Positions 1 to 6,483 of a stretch of DNA of 23,099 bases are shown piece by piece. Position numbers and translations under genes: made by a program. How positions within the stretch are numbered: the first letter of the stretch is position 1; each line of letters begins with the position of its first letter. Location: the NCBI GenBank assembly GCA_964403325.1, contig CAYOFO010000016.1, positions 1 through 23,099 of the forward strand, written 5' to 3'. The notes under the pieces were generated by a model. That model was not told the DNA's origin, did not search any database, and worked only from the letters and a program-made list of their open reading frames with translations. This stretch comes from CAZQNF01 sp964403325 (lineage in GTDB: Bacteria; Patescibacteriota; Patescibacteriia; Magasanikbacterales; GWA2-37-8).

Positions 1-434
1 ACCTTGAAGAGTCGTCTGTTGCCGACACAGTATTTGGTGTAGAGGAAGGTACTCGCCTTACTCACGAAGAGTGTGTGGTCAGGCATGAGCGCGAAGTGAG
101 GAATATTTTTTTTGGTCTTTATGGAAATAAAAAATGGCGGGATGAATGGACGCTACCAATTTTATGTCTCATGCGTACCGATAGTCGTAACTATGCGATT
201 GAGTCGGTTATTCAATACTTTATTGAGATATTAGAATTCCATGCGGGCCAACTCTGCGCAGAGGTTTTGCCGACTGATCGTCACGTGTTTAACGCGCGTT
301 TAGCGGACGCAAAATTTTTTTTGCAGGAGGTAGAGCTCTATGCGCGACAAGAGAGAAAACAATTGTACGGCCTAGTACCGGAAATACCTCGTTATTTTGA
401 GCAGCAAATTGTAGATTTTTTTCTGTGTGGATGA
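1..434 (+). CDS. C-terminal part of an unknown protein (5' end outside window)
   Basis: The reading frame is open from the left edge (first full codon at position 3) to a TGA at 432-434, so this is the 3' end of a longer gene. A GTG at 75 is possible but has no ribosome binding site, and the upstream codons look coding (Leu-Glu-Glu-Ser-Ser onward). About 143 residues are visible. They are acidic and aromatic-rich and look mostly helical, with no signal peptide or membrane segment. I do not recognise the family and see no catalytic motif. The gene points toward the convergent gyrA, with about 310 nt between them. I am fairly sure it is coding; its function is unknown. Confidence 0.6.
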   Translation, partial: LEESSVADTVFGVEEGTRLTHEECVVRHEREVRNIFFGLYGNKKWRDEWTLPILCLMRTDSRNYAIESVIQYFIEILEFHAGQLCAEVLPTDRHVFNARLADAKFFLQEVELYARQERKQLYGLVPEIPRYFEQQIVDFFLCG

Positions 435-744
435 AATTGAGTTTTTCTGGCGCAGCTCACATCATGCACTATCACCCTTTCTTTTTTACTTTTTTGTGTG
501 GACAAAAAAGTTAACAAAAAAACCACCGAACAAAATGCTACGCTCCGCCACTGCCATCAGCTCGTCGTCACTTCGGCACTGAACTCGCTGCGCTCAAACA
601 ACAGTGCCGATCCTACGGACCGTTCCTCCTTGCTGTGGCCAGTTGGCGTCACTGTGCGTGTGTTCGGAGGTGGTGTAATTGTAAAATTATTTTATTCTGA
701 AGTTTGTGTTATTCAGTAGTTGTGTTTAGAGGGTCGAATGCATG
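435..744. other. Intergenic spacer with GC-rich non-coding patch
   Basis: This spacer separates two convergent genes. From about 536 to 675 the composition changes abruptly to GC-rich sequence. The patch carries a perfect 9-bp inverted repeat, TCGGCACTG (573-581) with CAGTGCCGA (602-610), and a 20-nt loop. A small A/T palindrome, TAAAAT-T-ATTTTA, lies at 682-694. An open frame from a GTG at 498 to 719 exists, but its amino-acid composition and lack of start signals argue against a gene. The patch looks like a dispersed intergenic repeat unit or structured RNA rather than coding DNA. I see no clear intrinsic terminator for either flanking gene. Confidence 0.5.
573..610. repeat. 9-bp perfect inverted repeat
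   Basis: TCGGCACTG at 573-581 is the exact reverse complement of CAGTGCCGA at 602-610, with a 20-nt loop. It lies inside the GC-rich non-coding patch. There is no T-run after the stem, so a terminator role is not obvious. Confidence 0.6.
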
Positions 745-3216
745 TTAGATGAGGGTGACACTGACTACCTTGTCGCTGTCTTCTTTAAAGCGCATCAGGC
801 GAACACCTTGGGTGGAGCGTCCAGAAGATGGGATGGACGAAAGAGGCATGCGAATTACTTGGCCATGCGCCGAGAAGAGGACAATATCTTTGTTTTCTAC
901 ACTGGTATCAATAGCTGAAGCATGGATAATAAAGCCAGTTTTTTCGCTTACTTTAGCGGTTTTTATGCCGCTGCCGCCGCGACCTTGTACTTTGTAGCTG
1001 TCGGTCGCGGTAAGCTTGCCGAGACCATTTTCGCCAATAGTGAGAAATTCCAACTTGCGATTTTGTGGGTCCACCACGTCCATTCCAATGACTAAGTCGT
1101 TACCGTGCAAGCGGATGCCGCGTACACCGGCGGCGGTGCGGCCCATAGCGCGCACGTCAGTTTCTTTAAAATGAATGGCTTGGCCTTCGCGGGTGGCAAT
1201 CATAATTTCATCTGATCCACTGCTTGGGCGAACCCATTCCATACTGTCATCAAGTTTGAGCTTGAGGGCGATGAGTCCGTTTTTGCGGACATTGGCAAAA
1301 TCATCAAGTTTGGTTTTTTTAATGAGACCTTTGCTTGTGGCCATGACCAAGTATTTAAAATTGTTTTCTTTGTTCACCGGTAAAAGCGCGGTAATTTTTT
1401 CGTTCGGAGCGAGTTGTAGAAAATTGACCAAAGCCTGACCTTTGGCGGTGCGGCTGCCTTGAGGAATTTCATAGGCTGACAATTGGAAAACACGACCACG
1501 GTTGGTAAAGAAGAGTACGTTGTCGTGGGTGTTGAGTGTAAGAAGTCGCTCAGCTGCATCTTCTTCTTTGGTGGTGAGACCGATAACACCTTTGCCACCG
1601 CGTGCTTGCGATTGGAAAGTGTCGGGCGGCAGACGTTTAATATAGCCATCAGTTGTGACCATAATAATCGTCGTCTCATTGGGAATAAGGTCTTCGGCAG
1701 TAAATTCTTTCACGCCATGGCTAATAATTTGGGTACGGCGCTTATCGGCAAATTTTTCTTTTATTTCTTCTGTTTCTTGTTTGATAATGCTTAATATTCG
1801 TGGTTCGGAGGCAAGAATGGCTAAAAGTTCCTTGATGAGAGCGCGTTTTTCTTTGAGTTCGTCTTCGACTTTTTGTCGTTCCAGATTAGCCAGGTTTTGC
1901 AAACGCATTTCAAGAATGGCGGTGGATTGGGCGTCTGAGAGTTTAAATTCTTTCATCAAAGCGGTTTTGGCGGCATCGCGGTCTTGGCTGGCGCGAATAG
2001 TTTTAATAACCGCATCGATTTTATCAAGAGCGATCTGCAAACCTTCCAAAATATGGGCGCGCTCTTCAGCTTTGGTAAGGTCAAATTGGGTGCGGTTGCG
2101 GACCACTGCCTGGCGATGTTTGATGAATTCTTCGAGGATGATTTTTAGGTTGAGGACACGGGGCTGGATACCGTCAACCAAGGCCAGCATGTTGAAGTGA
2201 AAAGAAGTTTGCAGATCAGTCATTTTAAAGAGCTGGTTGAGGATTTTTTTCGGGTAGGAATCTTTTTTGAGGTCAATTACAACGCGGACGCCTTCTTTTT
2301 TGTTGCTTTCGTCGCGTAGGTCTTTGATGCCTTCAAGTTTTTTCTCCTGCACCAACTCGGCAATTTTTTCGAGGAGAGTGGCTTTGTTCATTTGGTAGGG
2401 CACCTCAGTTACAATAATTTGAAATTGCCCGGTTTTGGTTTCGACGATTTCAGTTTTGGCGCGCATCACAATACCACCGCGTCCACTGAGGTAGGCGGCC
2501 AGGATATCTTTTTTGTTGTAAATAATGCCGCCGGTTGGGAAATCCGGACCTTTCACAATTTCGGCCAAATCTTCAATGGTGGCCTCTGGTTTTTCTACCA
2601 GGTGGATGACGGCTTCGCAGAGTTCGCCTAAGTTGTGCGGAGGAATATTGGTTGCCATACCAACCGCAATACCCATAGTGCCGTTGAGGAGGAGGTTGGG
2701 GAGTTTGGCAGGGAGAACAGTGGGTTCTTGATGGGCGCCGTCGTAGTTGGGGATGAATTTAACAGTGTTTTTTTCGATATCAGTGAGCATTTCTTCGGCA
2801 AGAGCGGTGAGTCGGGCTTCGGTATAACGATGGGCCGCAGCTGAATCGCCGTCCATGGAGCCAAAGTTACCCTGGCCATCGATAAGAATGTGGCGCATGG
2901 AAAAATCTTGGGCCATGCGCACGAGAGATTCGTAAATGGCTAAATCTCCATGCGGATGGAGTTTTCCCATCACATCTCCCACTACGGTGGCACTTTTGCG
3001 GTATTTCACATTGTGGCGTAAGCCAGATTTGCCCATGCTATAGAGAATGCGGCGGTGAATTGGTTTGAGTCCGTCGCGAACATCCGGGAGGGCGCGAGCA
3101 ATAATAACGCTCATAGCATACTCCATATACGCCTCTTTCATTTCTTCCACGATGGGCGCGTTCATGATCTTGCCAATATTATTGGTACTTAAAGACATTT
3201 TTTTTTGGATAGACAT
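745..3216 (-). CDS. gyrA: DNA gyrase subunit A
   Basis: This is the breakage-reunion subunit of the type IIA topoisomerase, which with GyrB supercoils DNA. The winged-helix and tower region contains the catalytic tyrosine in an AAAHRYTEARL motif (Tyr codon 2824-2826) and the HPHGD and DGQGNFGS signatures. A six-bladed C-terminal beta-pinwheel follows. A GyrA-box-like QARGGKG favours GyrA over ParC. With the start at 3216 the protein is 823 aa, normal for the family. The frame extends further upstream to 3321, but that part overlaps the preceding gene and reads as its shadow, a proline-rich non-conserved stretch. ATGs at 3198 and 3163-3165 are alternatives; none has a Shine-Dalgarno site. It is the last gene of the operon with the one-TM protein (22-nt gap). 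The residue equivalent to E. coli Ser83 is Leu (codon 2941-2943). Confidence 0.95.
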   Translation of the reverse strand: MSIQKKMSLSTNNIGKIMNAPIVEEMKEAYMEYAMSVIIARALPDVRDGLKPIHRRILYSMGKSGLRHNVKYRKSATVVGDVMGKLHPHGDLAIYESLVRMAQDFSMRHILIDGQGNFGSMDGDSAAAHRYTEARLTALAEEMLTDIEKNTVKFIPNYDGAHQEPTVLPAKLPNLLLNGTMGIAVGMATNIPPHNLGELCEAVIHLVEKPEATIEDLAEIVKGPDFPTGGIIYNKKDILAAYLSGRGGIVMRAKTEIVETKTGQFQIIVTEVPYQMNKATLLEKIAELVQEKKLEGIKDLRDESNKKEGVRVVIDLKKDSYPKKILNQLFKMTDLQTSFHFNMLALVDGIQPRVLNLKIILEEFIKHRQAVVRNRTQFDLTKAEERAHILEGLQIALDKIDAVIKTIRASQDRDAAKTALMKEFKLSDAQSTAILEMRLQNLANLERQKVEDELKEKRALIKELLAILASEPRILSIIKQETEEIKEKFADKRRTQIISHGVKEFTAEDLIPNETTIIMVTTDGYIKRLPPDTFQSQARGGKGVIGLTTKEEDAAERLLTLNTHDNVLFFTNRGRVFQLSAYEIPQGSRTAKGQALVNFLQLAPNEKITALLPVNKENNFKYLVMATSKGLIKKTKLDDFANVRKNGLIALKLKLDDSMEWVRPSSGSDEIMIATREGQAIHFKETDVRAMGRTAAGVRGIRLHGNDLVIGMDVVDPQNRKLEFLTIGENGLGKLTATDSYKVQGRGGSGIKTAKVSEKTGFIIHASAIDTSVENKDIVLFSAHGQVIRMPLSSIPSSGRSTQGVRLMRFKEDSDKVVSVTLI

Positions 3217-3238
3217 ACATGTAGAATAGTGAAATGTT

Positions 3239-3847
3239 TTAGGGTTGAGATGGAGAGCGTGGGGAGGCTGCCGGAGTAGTGGAAGTGTGCGTGGTGGTAT
3301 TGGTTGTGGAATGGGCAACAAAGCCGCTGAGAATTTGTTTTATTTGTTCTTGGGTTTGTACGCTCGGTGTGGGGGTAAGTGTATTGGCAGTAGGGTTGTT
3401 GGCAAAAATTTCTTTCCAATTTTTTTCTCCCACAGCGATTAGGCTAGGCTGGTTGGTGGTTTGGGTGAGAGTCTGAAAGCGGGCGCGCAGCGTGACGCTC
3501 CATAAGGTGAGAATCATCACTATAATAGAGCCGACTCCCACGTAAAGCCAGCGGCGTGCCAGGCGTTGTTCTTGTTGCCAGGCGCTGAAGGCCGGACTTG
3601 AAACATATGGCGTCGTGGTACGGTTGGGAATGGACAGGGTGCTCAAGGAACTGTTTTTTTTGGGGAGCGGGGTATCGAGGACGGGTGTGGCAGCAGCTTT
3701 AAAATCGAGTTGGTTAAAAAGAATGCCTGGCATGGGTTGGGCCGGTGCGGCGGCAAAAGCTTGTTCACGCGCCGGGCGTTCGTTGGTTTTTTGGTGGTTG
3801 CGGCGCCTGGCAGGAGTAGTTTTTTTGGTATTTTTTTTGGCAGGCAT
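3239..3847 (-). CDS. One-TM hypothetical protein
   Basis: This 202-aa protein is not recognised. The first ~30 residues are very basic (Lys, Arg and Thr rich). A Pro/Ala/Ser/Thr-rich linker follows, then a single strong membrane segment at about residues 100-120, preceded by RLARRW. The remainder ends in a Thr/Ser/Pro-rich tail of about 30 residues. A cytoplasmic N-terminus and exported C-terminus are predicted from the positive-inside rule. The start ATG lies 7 nt after the stop of the metallo-beta-lactamase-fold gene, and the stop lies 22 nt before the gyrA start, so co-transcription is likely. No ribosome binding site is visible. The low-complexity ends suggest a cell-envelope linker or tether, but this is inference. 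Confidence 0.8.
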   Translation of the reverse strand: MPAKKNTKKTTPARRRNHQKTNERPAREQAFAAAPAQPMPGILFNQLDFKAAATPVLDTPLPKKNSSLSTLSIPNRTTTPYVSSPAFSAWQQEQRLARRWLYVGVGSIIVMILTLWSVTLRARFQTLTQTTNQPSLIAVGEKNWKEIFANNPTANTLTPTPSVQTQEQIKQILSGFVAHSTTNTTTHTSTTPAASPRSPSQP

Positions 3848-3854
3848 AGCGTTT

Positions 3855-4469
3855 TTAGACAGTTTTTTCCAGCACCACGAGCTTCATTTCACCGGCTGGT
3901 AAATCTTTTTTCTTGATGATCAGTTTTTTTTCGGCTGCCTCGGCTGGCAAACCGCTCAGACGGGTAAATTCATCCACGGGTTTGTGGTCCGGGTTAATAT
4001 CGGAAGCCTGGGCTATAGGTATGACAATGCGCGGTTCAAGCAAATTCATAATCTCAACCGCAGTTTCTGGGCCGGTAGTTTCGCCGCCGCCCACGGGAAG
4101 GAGGAGAATATCGATAGTGCCCATTTTTTCCACCAGATCCGGGGAAGGTTTTTTGGCATGGGCGCCCAAATGAACAATATTGATATTTTCGGCACTGATT
4201 TTGTAGATAATATCGCCAGCCTCGCCAATGAGGCCGGTGATCATAACACCTTTAATTTCTACTTCGCCCAGCGTAGAGAGGATAAATGGTTCTTGGGTGA
4301 GGGGAATGCTCTCGGCTTCGCCACGGGAAAATAGGGCAATATTGGCGGCCACCGAGCGAGGAAATTCTCCGATCGCCGGTTTGTAGGCATCGAGGATAAT
4401 TATTACATCTTCGTCTAAGTTTTTGGTTTGCAGTTTGATGCTCGTGTTGCCCAGCCAGGAAATGTGCAT
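3855..4469 (-). CDS. Metallo-beta-lactamase-fold protein lacking metal ligands
   Basis: This 204-aa protein resembles the small Zn-dependent MBL-fold hydrolases common in Parcubacteria-like genomes. The N-terminal MHISWLGNTSIKL strand pair, the ILDAYKP strand, GEVEIKGVMITG and LLLPVGGG...ETAVEIMNLLEPRIVIP all follow the family plan. The family's HxHxDH ligand motif should fall near residues 47-54, but that segment reads LFSRGEAES. The later HLGDxGH-type motif is reduced to HLGAH (100-104), and the final His of IPMH is Ala (IPIAQ, 150-154). The fold is probably kept while catalysis is lost. It is first in an operon with the one-TM protein and gyrA. The start at 4469 has no Shine-Dalgarno site but lies about 33 nt after a promoter. 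Confidence 0.8.
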   Translation of the reverse strand: MHISWLGNTSIKLQTKNLDEDVIIILDAYKPAIGEFPRSVAANIALFSRGEAESIPLTQEPFILSTLGEVEIKGVMITGLIGEAGDIIYKISAENINIVHLGAHAKKPSPDLVEKMGTIDILLLPVGGGETTGPETAVEIMNLLEPRIVIPIAQASDINPDHKPVDEFTRLSGLPAEAAEKKLIIKKKDLPAGEMKLVVLEKTV

Positions 4470-4508
4470 AGAGTTTGTGAACAGTTAGTGGTAAGAAAGT
4501 CACTTTTA

Positions 4509-4537
4509 ATTCTATCATACGGGAAAACAAGATACAA
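4509..4537 (-). promoter_or_regulatory. Promoter of the MBL-fold / TM / gyrA operon
   Basis: On the minus strand, TTGTAT (-35, 4532-4537) is followed by a 17-nt spacer and TAGAAT (-10, 4509-4514). A TGA immediately upstream of the -10 gives an extended -10. The predicted start near 4502 gives a leader of about 33 nt. No other promoter is obvious before gyrA. Confidence 0.65.
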
Positions 4538-4557
4538 CCGTAACAAAACAAGATACA
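4524..4557. repeat. Operator-like 13-bp direct repeat
   Basis: AAAACAAGATACA occurs at 4524-4536 and 4545-4557. The period is 21 nt (two helical turns), and the first copy covers the -35 box of the minus-strand promoter. This arrangement suits a dimeric regulator or tandem binding. No regulator gene is identified. Confidence 0.5.
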
Positions 4558-4588
4558 GATAGAAAAATACATTTTTTAAGCTTTGAGG

Positions 4589-4728
4589 TGTGAGCTTTTA
4601 GCTGTTAGGGGTGAAATTTTTCCTTGTTGTCATTGTTAGGAACGAAGTGGTGTGCCTATTGACGGGCATGAAAACATAAAAACAATTAATGACAAAGTTT
4701 TCTCACAGCTCCCAGCTAAAAGCTCACA
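4589..4728. repeat. 140-bp element bounded by 16-bp inverted repeats
   Basis: TGTGAGCTTTTAGCTG (4589-4604) and CAGCTAAAAGCTCACA (4713-4728) are exact reverse complements. The interior is also partly self-complementary: TTGTCATT near 4636 against AATGACAA near 4688-4695. No ORF lies within. It resembles a small non-autonomous palindromic or MITE-like intergenic element, though no target-site duplication is evident. Confidence 0.55.
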
Positions 4729-4740
4729 GCTCAATACTTA

Positions 4741-4765
4741 ATTCATAATTCGTTATTCATAATTC
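4741..4765. repeat. Short tandem-type direct repeat ATTCATAATTC
   Basis: ATTCATAATTC occurs at 4741-4751 and 4755-4765, separated by GTT. It immediately follows the inverted-repeat element, so the two may form one composite intergenic repeat. Confidence 0.5.
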
Positions 4766-4814
4766 AAATTCAACCCCTAACCGCTGAAACCTCAGTAAAG
4801 GGGGTTGTGTAGGG

Positions 4815-4843
4815 TTGATTTTTTTCAGGTATTTTGTTATTAT
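4815..4843 (+). promoter_or_regulatory. Promoter of the small secreted-peptide gene
   Basis: TTGATT (4815-4820), a 17-nt spacer and TATTAT (4838-4843) with an extended TGT at 4835-4837. The predicted start near 4850 leaves a short leader of about 23 nt that contains the Shine-Dalgarno site. The -35 and early spacer form a 16-nt motif, TTGATTTTTTTCAGGT (4815-4830), which recurs exactly at 8700-8715 upstream of the other GC-rich gene. Confidence 0.7.
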
Positions 4844-4857
4844 GCCGCTGCCCTTGA

Positions 4858-4865
4858 AAGGAGGG
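4858..4865 (+). promoter_or_regulatory. Strong Shine-Dalgarno site
   Basis: AAGGAGGG lies 7 nt before the ATG at 4873. It is one of only two strong ribosome binding sites in the window and fixes the start of the small GC-rich gene. Confidence 0.85.
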
Positions 4866-4872
4866 CAAAATC

Positions 4873-5055
4873 ATGTTTAACAAACTGGGTCTCGCGTTCG
4901 CCGCCTTCTTCCTGACCGCCGCCTTCTTCCTGTCGTCGGCTCGGGCCGACGACAAGAAGCCCACCCCCGTGGAGAGGGTAAAGAAGGTGATCAAGAAGAT
5001 CAAGGACGAGGCCGTGAAGACTGGCGAGGGGGTCACGACTGCCCCCGTCAAGTAG
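4873..5055 (+). CDS. Small secreted cationic peptide
   Basis: This 60-aa protein has a clear Sec-type signal peptide: MFNK, a hydrophobic core of Leu, Ala and Phe (about residues 5-21), then SSARA with an Ala-X-Ala cleavage motif after residue 25. The predicted mature peptide is 35 residues, starts DDKKPTP and contains a Lys-rich amphipathic helix (VERVKKVIKKIKDEAVK); by my count its net charge is about +4. The coding sequence is about 60% GC, with nearly all codons ending in G or C, unlike its neighbours. It has a good promoter, a near-perfect Shine-Dalgarno site and a TAG stop inside a hairpin. It stands alone, not in an operon. I do not recognise the family. A surface-acting or antimicrobial-like peptide and a small periplasmic protein are both possible. 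Coding is convincing; function is inferred only from composition. Confidence 0.8.
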   Translation: MFNKLGLAFAAFFLTAAFFLSSARADDKKPTPVERVKKVIKKIKDEAVKTGEGVTTAPVK

Positions 5056-5133
5056 GAGCCATCGGGGCTCCTAGGGTTGGATTTAACCCCAACCCGCACA
5101 CCGGCCAGCCGCTATGGGGGAGGCTGGCCGGTG
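5053..5133 (+). terminator. Three tandem GC-rich hairpins after the small peptide gene
   Basis: Hairpin 1: TAGGAGCC (5053-5060) with GGCTCCTA (5066-5073), 8 bp, including the stop codon. Hairpin 2: GGGTTGG (5074-5080) with CCAACCC (5089-5095). Hairpin 3: CACCGGCCAGCC (5099-5110) with GGCTGGCCGGTG (5122-5133), 12 bp and an 11-nt loop, followed by only a weak T/C tract. The last may be the terminator. The stack as a whole looks like protection of the mRNA 3' end. Confidence 0.7.
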
Positions 5134-5134
5134 G

Positions 5135-5176
5135 TTCTCTCTGAAATGTTTATTTGGATAGACGTTTTAGAGAGAA
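5135..5176. repeat. Inverted repeat between the peptide gene and rpsA
   Basis: TTCTCTCTGAAA (5135-5146) pairs with TTTTAGAGAGAA (5165-5176), 11 of 12 positions plus a G-T pair. It ends 11 nt before the rpsA -35 box. It could be a weak terminator or an operator. Confidence 0.45.
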
Positions 5177-5187
5177 TTATTGGTCCG

Positions 5188-5216
5188 TTGACAAAAACCC
5201 GGTAAATGGGTAGTAT
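5188..5216 (+). promoter_or_regulatory. Promoter of rpsA
   Basis: A consensus TTGACA (5188-5193), a 17-nt spacer and TAGTAT (5211-5216). The predicted start near 5223 gives a leader of about 87 nt that contains the competing hairpins. The -10 matches that of the T-box/hpt promoter. Confidence 0.75.
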
Positions 5217-5241
5217 GGATGGTAATATATTGTTTTCAAGT

Positions 5242-5287
5242 CTTTCCGCTTTAGAGAAAGACACTTATTCCGCTTCTTAGCGGAAAG
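5242..5287 (+). promoter_or_regulatory. rpsA leader with two mutually exclusive hairpins
   Basis: TTCCGCTT occurs twice (5244-5251 and 5268-5275), and both copies can pair with a single AGCGGAA (5279-5285). The short hairpin 5268-5274/5279-5285 has 7 bp and a 4-nt loop. The alternative CTTTCCGCT (5242-5250) with AGCGGAAAG (5279-5287) has 9 bp. The start codon at 5310 has no Shine-Dalgarno site. E. coli rpsA is likewise controlled through a structured leader lacking a good Shine-Dalgarno site, so autoregulation is plausible but unproven here. Confidence 0.5.
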
Positions 5288-5309
5288 GTTAAGACATATT
5301 TTTTTATTT

Positions 5310-6458
5310 ATGTCAGACGCACAGAAAAATCAGGATTTTAAAACCCTGCTCCAGACGCATTTTGTGGATTTGCCAAAACTCGGTGAAACCGTCGAGTGTG
5401 TGGTGTTGTCCGTTGCCAAAGGAGAAGTTTTGATTGATGTTAAAGGTTTGGCGACCGGTGTGATTCGCGCTCAGGAGCTGTTTTTGGAATCAACCGAGTA
5501 TGCTCACTTAAAAGTAGGCGACACTGTTCAGGCTACTGTTATTGATGCCGAAAACGAAAATGGACAGATTGAGTTTTCTTTCCGCATTGCCGGCTACGAA
5601 CGAGCCTGGGCCAACATGAAGAAATGGATGCAAGAAGGCCTTACCGTTAAAGCCAAAGTCACCAATGCCAACAAAGGTGGTCTTATGATGATGGTTGAAG
5701 CGCTCCCTGGCTTTATGCCCGTGTCTCAGCTCAGCCCCGATCATTATCCACGGGTTTCGGGCGGCGACAAAAATCGAATTTTAGAAAAATTGCGCGAACT
5801 GGCTGGTATTGAAATGGAAGTAAAAATCATCGATGTTGACGAAAAAGAAGAAAAACTGATTGTTTCAGAACGGGCGGTTTGGGAAGATTCACAAAAAGCC
5901 GTACTCGAATCCTACAAAGTAGGCGACGCCGTGAATGGCGAAATCAGTGCTCTCACTTCCTTTGGTGCTTTTGTCAAATTTGGTGAAGGTTTGGAAGGCT
6001 TGGTGCATATCTCCGAAATTGCTTGGCAGCGCATCGATCACCCTAAGGATGTCTTAAAAGTGGGTGACAAAGTTAAAGCAGAAATTATCCAACTCGATCA
6101 TTCTAAGATTTACTTGTCTGTCAAACGCTTGATCCAAGATCCGTGGAAAACCGTGAAAGAGAAATATCAGATCGGTACCAAAGTGATGGGTAAAATCATC
6201 AAAATCGAGCCATTTGGTCTTATGGTTGGTCTTGATCGCGACATCCATGGTCTCGCACATATCTCAGAACTTTCCGATGAGCCAATCCACAATCTTACCG
6301 ATAAATTTAAAATCGGCGAAGAGCGCGAGTTTGAAATTATGTCGGTTGATCCGGGCGAACATCGTTTGGGGTTGAAAATTGCGGGCATTAAAGGCAAAAG
6401 CGGCCGCCGCATTATCCCGAAAAAAAATCCAGGTGCGACCGAAGAAGAAAATGCCTAA
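5310..6458 (+). CDS. rpsA: Ribosomal protein S1 (four S1 domains)
   Basis: This 382-aa protein consists of four S1 OB-fold RNA-binding repeats, at roughly residues 21-95, 108-190, 203-272 and 289-358. The third and fourth are the best conserved, with GEISALTSFGAFVKF...GLVHISEIAW and GKIIKIEPFGLMVGL...GLAHISELS. S1 binds mRNA and assists its loading on the 30S subunit. The form is shorter than the six-domain E. coli protein and similar to those of Gram-positive and CPR bacteria. The start ATG follows a T-rich tract without a Shine-Dalgarno site. The tail is Lys- and Arg-rich and ends acidic. The gene has its own promoter and a hairpin terminator at 6484-6511. S1-assisted initiation fits a genome where most starts in this window lack Shine-Dalgarno sites. 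Confidence 0.9.
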   Translation: MSDAQKNQDFKTLLQTHFVDLPKLGETVECVVLSVAKGEVLIDVKGLATGVIRAQELFLESTEYAHLKVGDTVQATVIDAENENGQIEFSFRIAGYERAWANMKKWMQEGLTVKAKVTNANKGGLMMMVEALPGFMPVSQLSPDHYPRVSGGDKNRILEKLRELAGIEMEVKIIDVDEKEEKLIVSERAVWEDSQKAVLESYKVGDAVNGEISALTSFGAFVKFGEGLEGLVHISEIAWQRIDHPKDVLKVGDKVKAEIIQLDHSKIYLSVKRLIQDPWKTVKEKYQIGTKVMGKIIKIEPFGLMVGLDRDIHGLAHISELSDEPIHNLTDKFKIGEEREFEIMSVDPGEHRLGLKIAGIKGKSGRRIIPKKNPGATEEENA

Positions 6459-6483
6459 AGTAAATAATACTCAGGTAAAATTT

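Larger units (their letters stand above)
4470..4872. other. Repeat-rich divergent intergenic region
   Basis: This ~400-nt spacer lies between divergent genes and I find no gene in it. It holds the minus-strand promoter and direct repeats near 4509-4557. A 16-bp perfect inverted repeat, TGTGAGCTTTTAGCTG / CAGCTAAAAGCTCACA, lies at 4589-4604 and 4713-4728. A second, imperfect repeat pairs GTTAGGGGT (from 4604) with the ACCCCTAAC near 4773-4781. A direct repeat ATTCATAATTC lies at 4741-4751 and 4755-4765. The plus-strand promoter of the small secreted-peptide gene completes the region. Confidence 0.6.

Noticed and set aside
498..719. 73-codon open frame starting with GTG in the first spacer
   Set aside because: No start signals, odd composition, and it lies over the GC-rich non-coding patch; no domain is recognisable.
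3217..3321. N-terminal extension of gyrA to 3321
   Set aside because: It is Pro/Leu-rich, not GyrA-like, and overlaps the 3' end of the one-TM gene in another frame.
4770..5099. 109-codon minus-strand frame over the small peptide gene
   Set aside because: The plus-strand gene has a promoter, Shine-Dalgarno site and signal peptide; the antisense frame has none and is a by-product of GC-rich codons.
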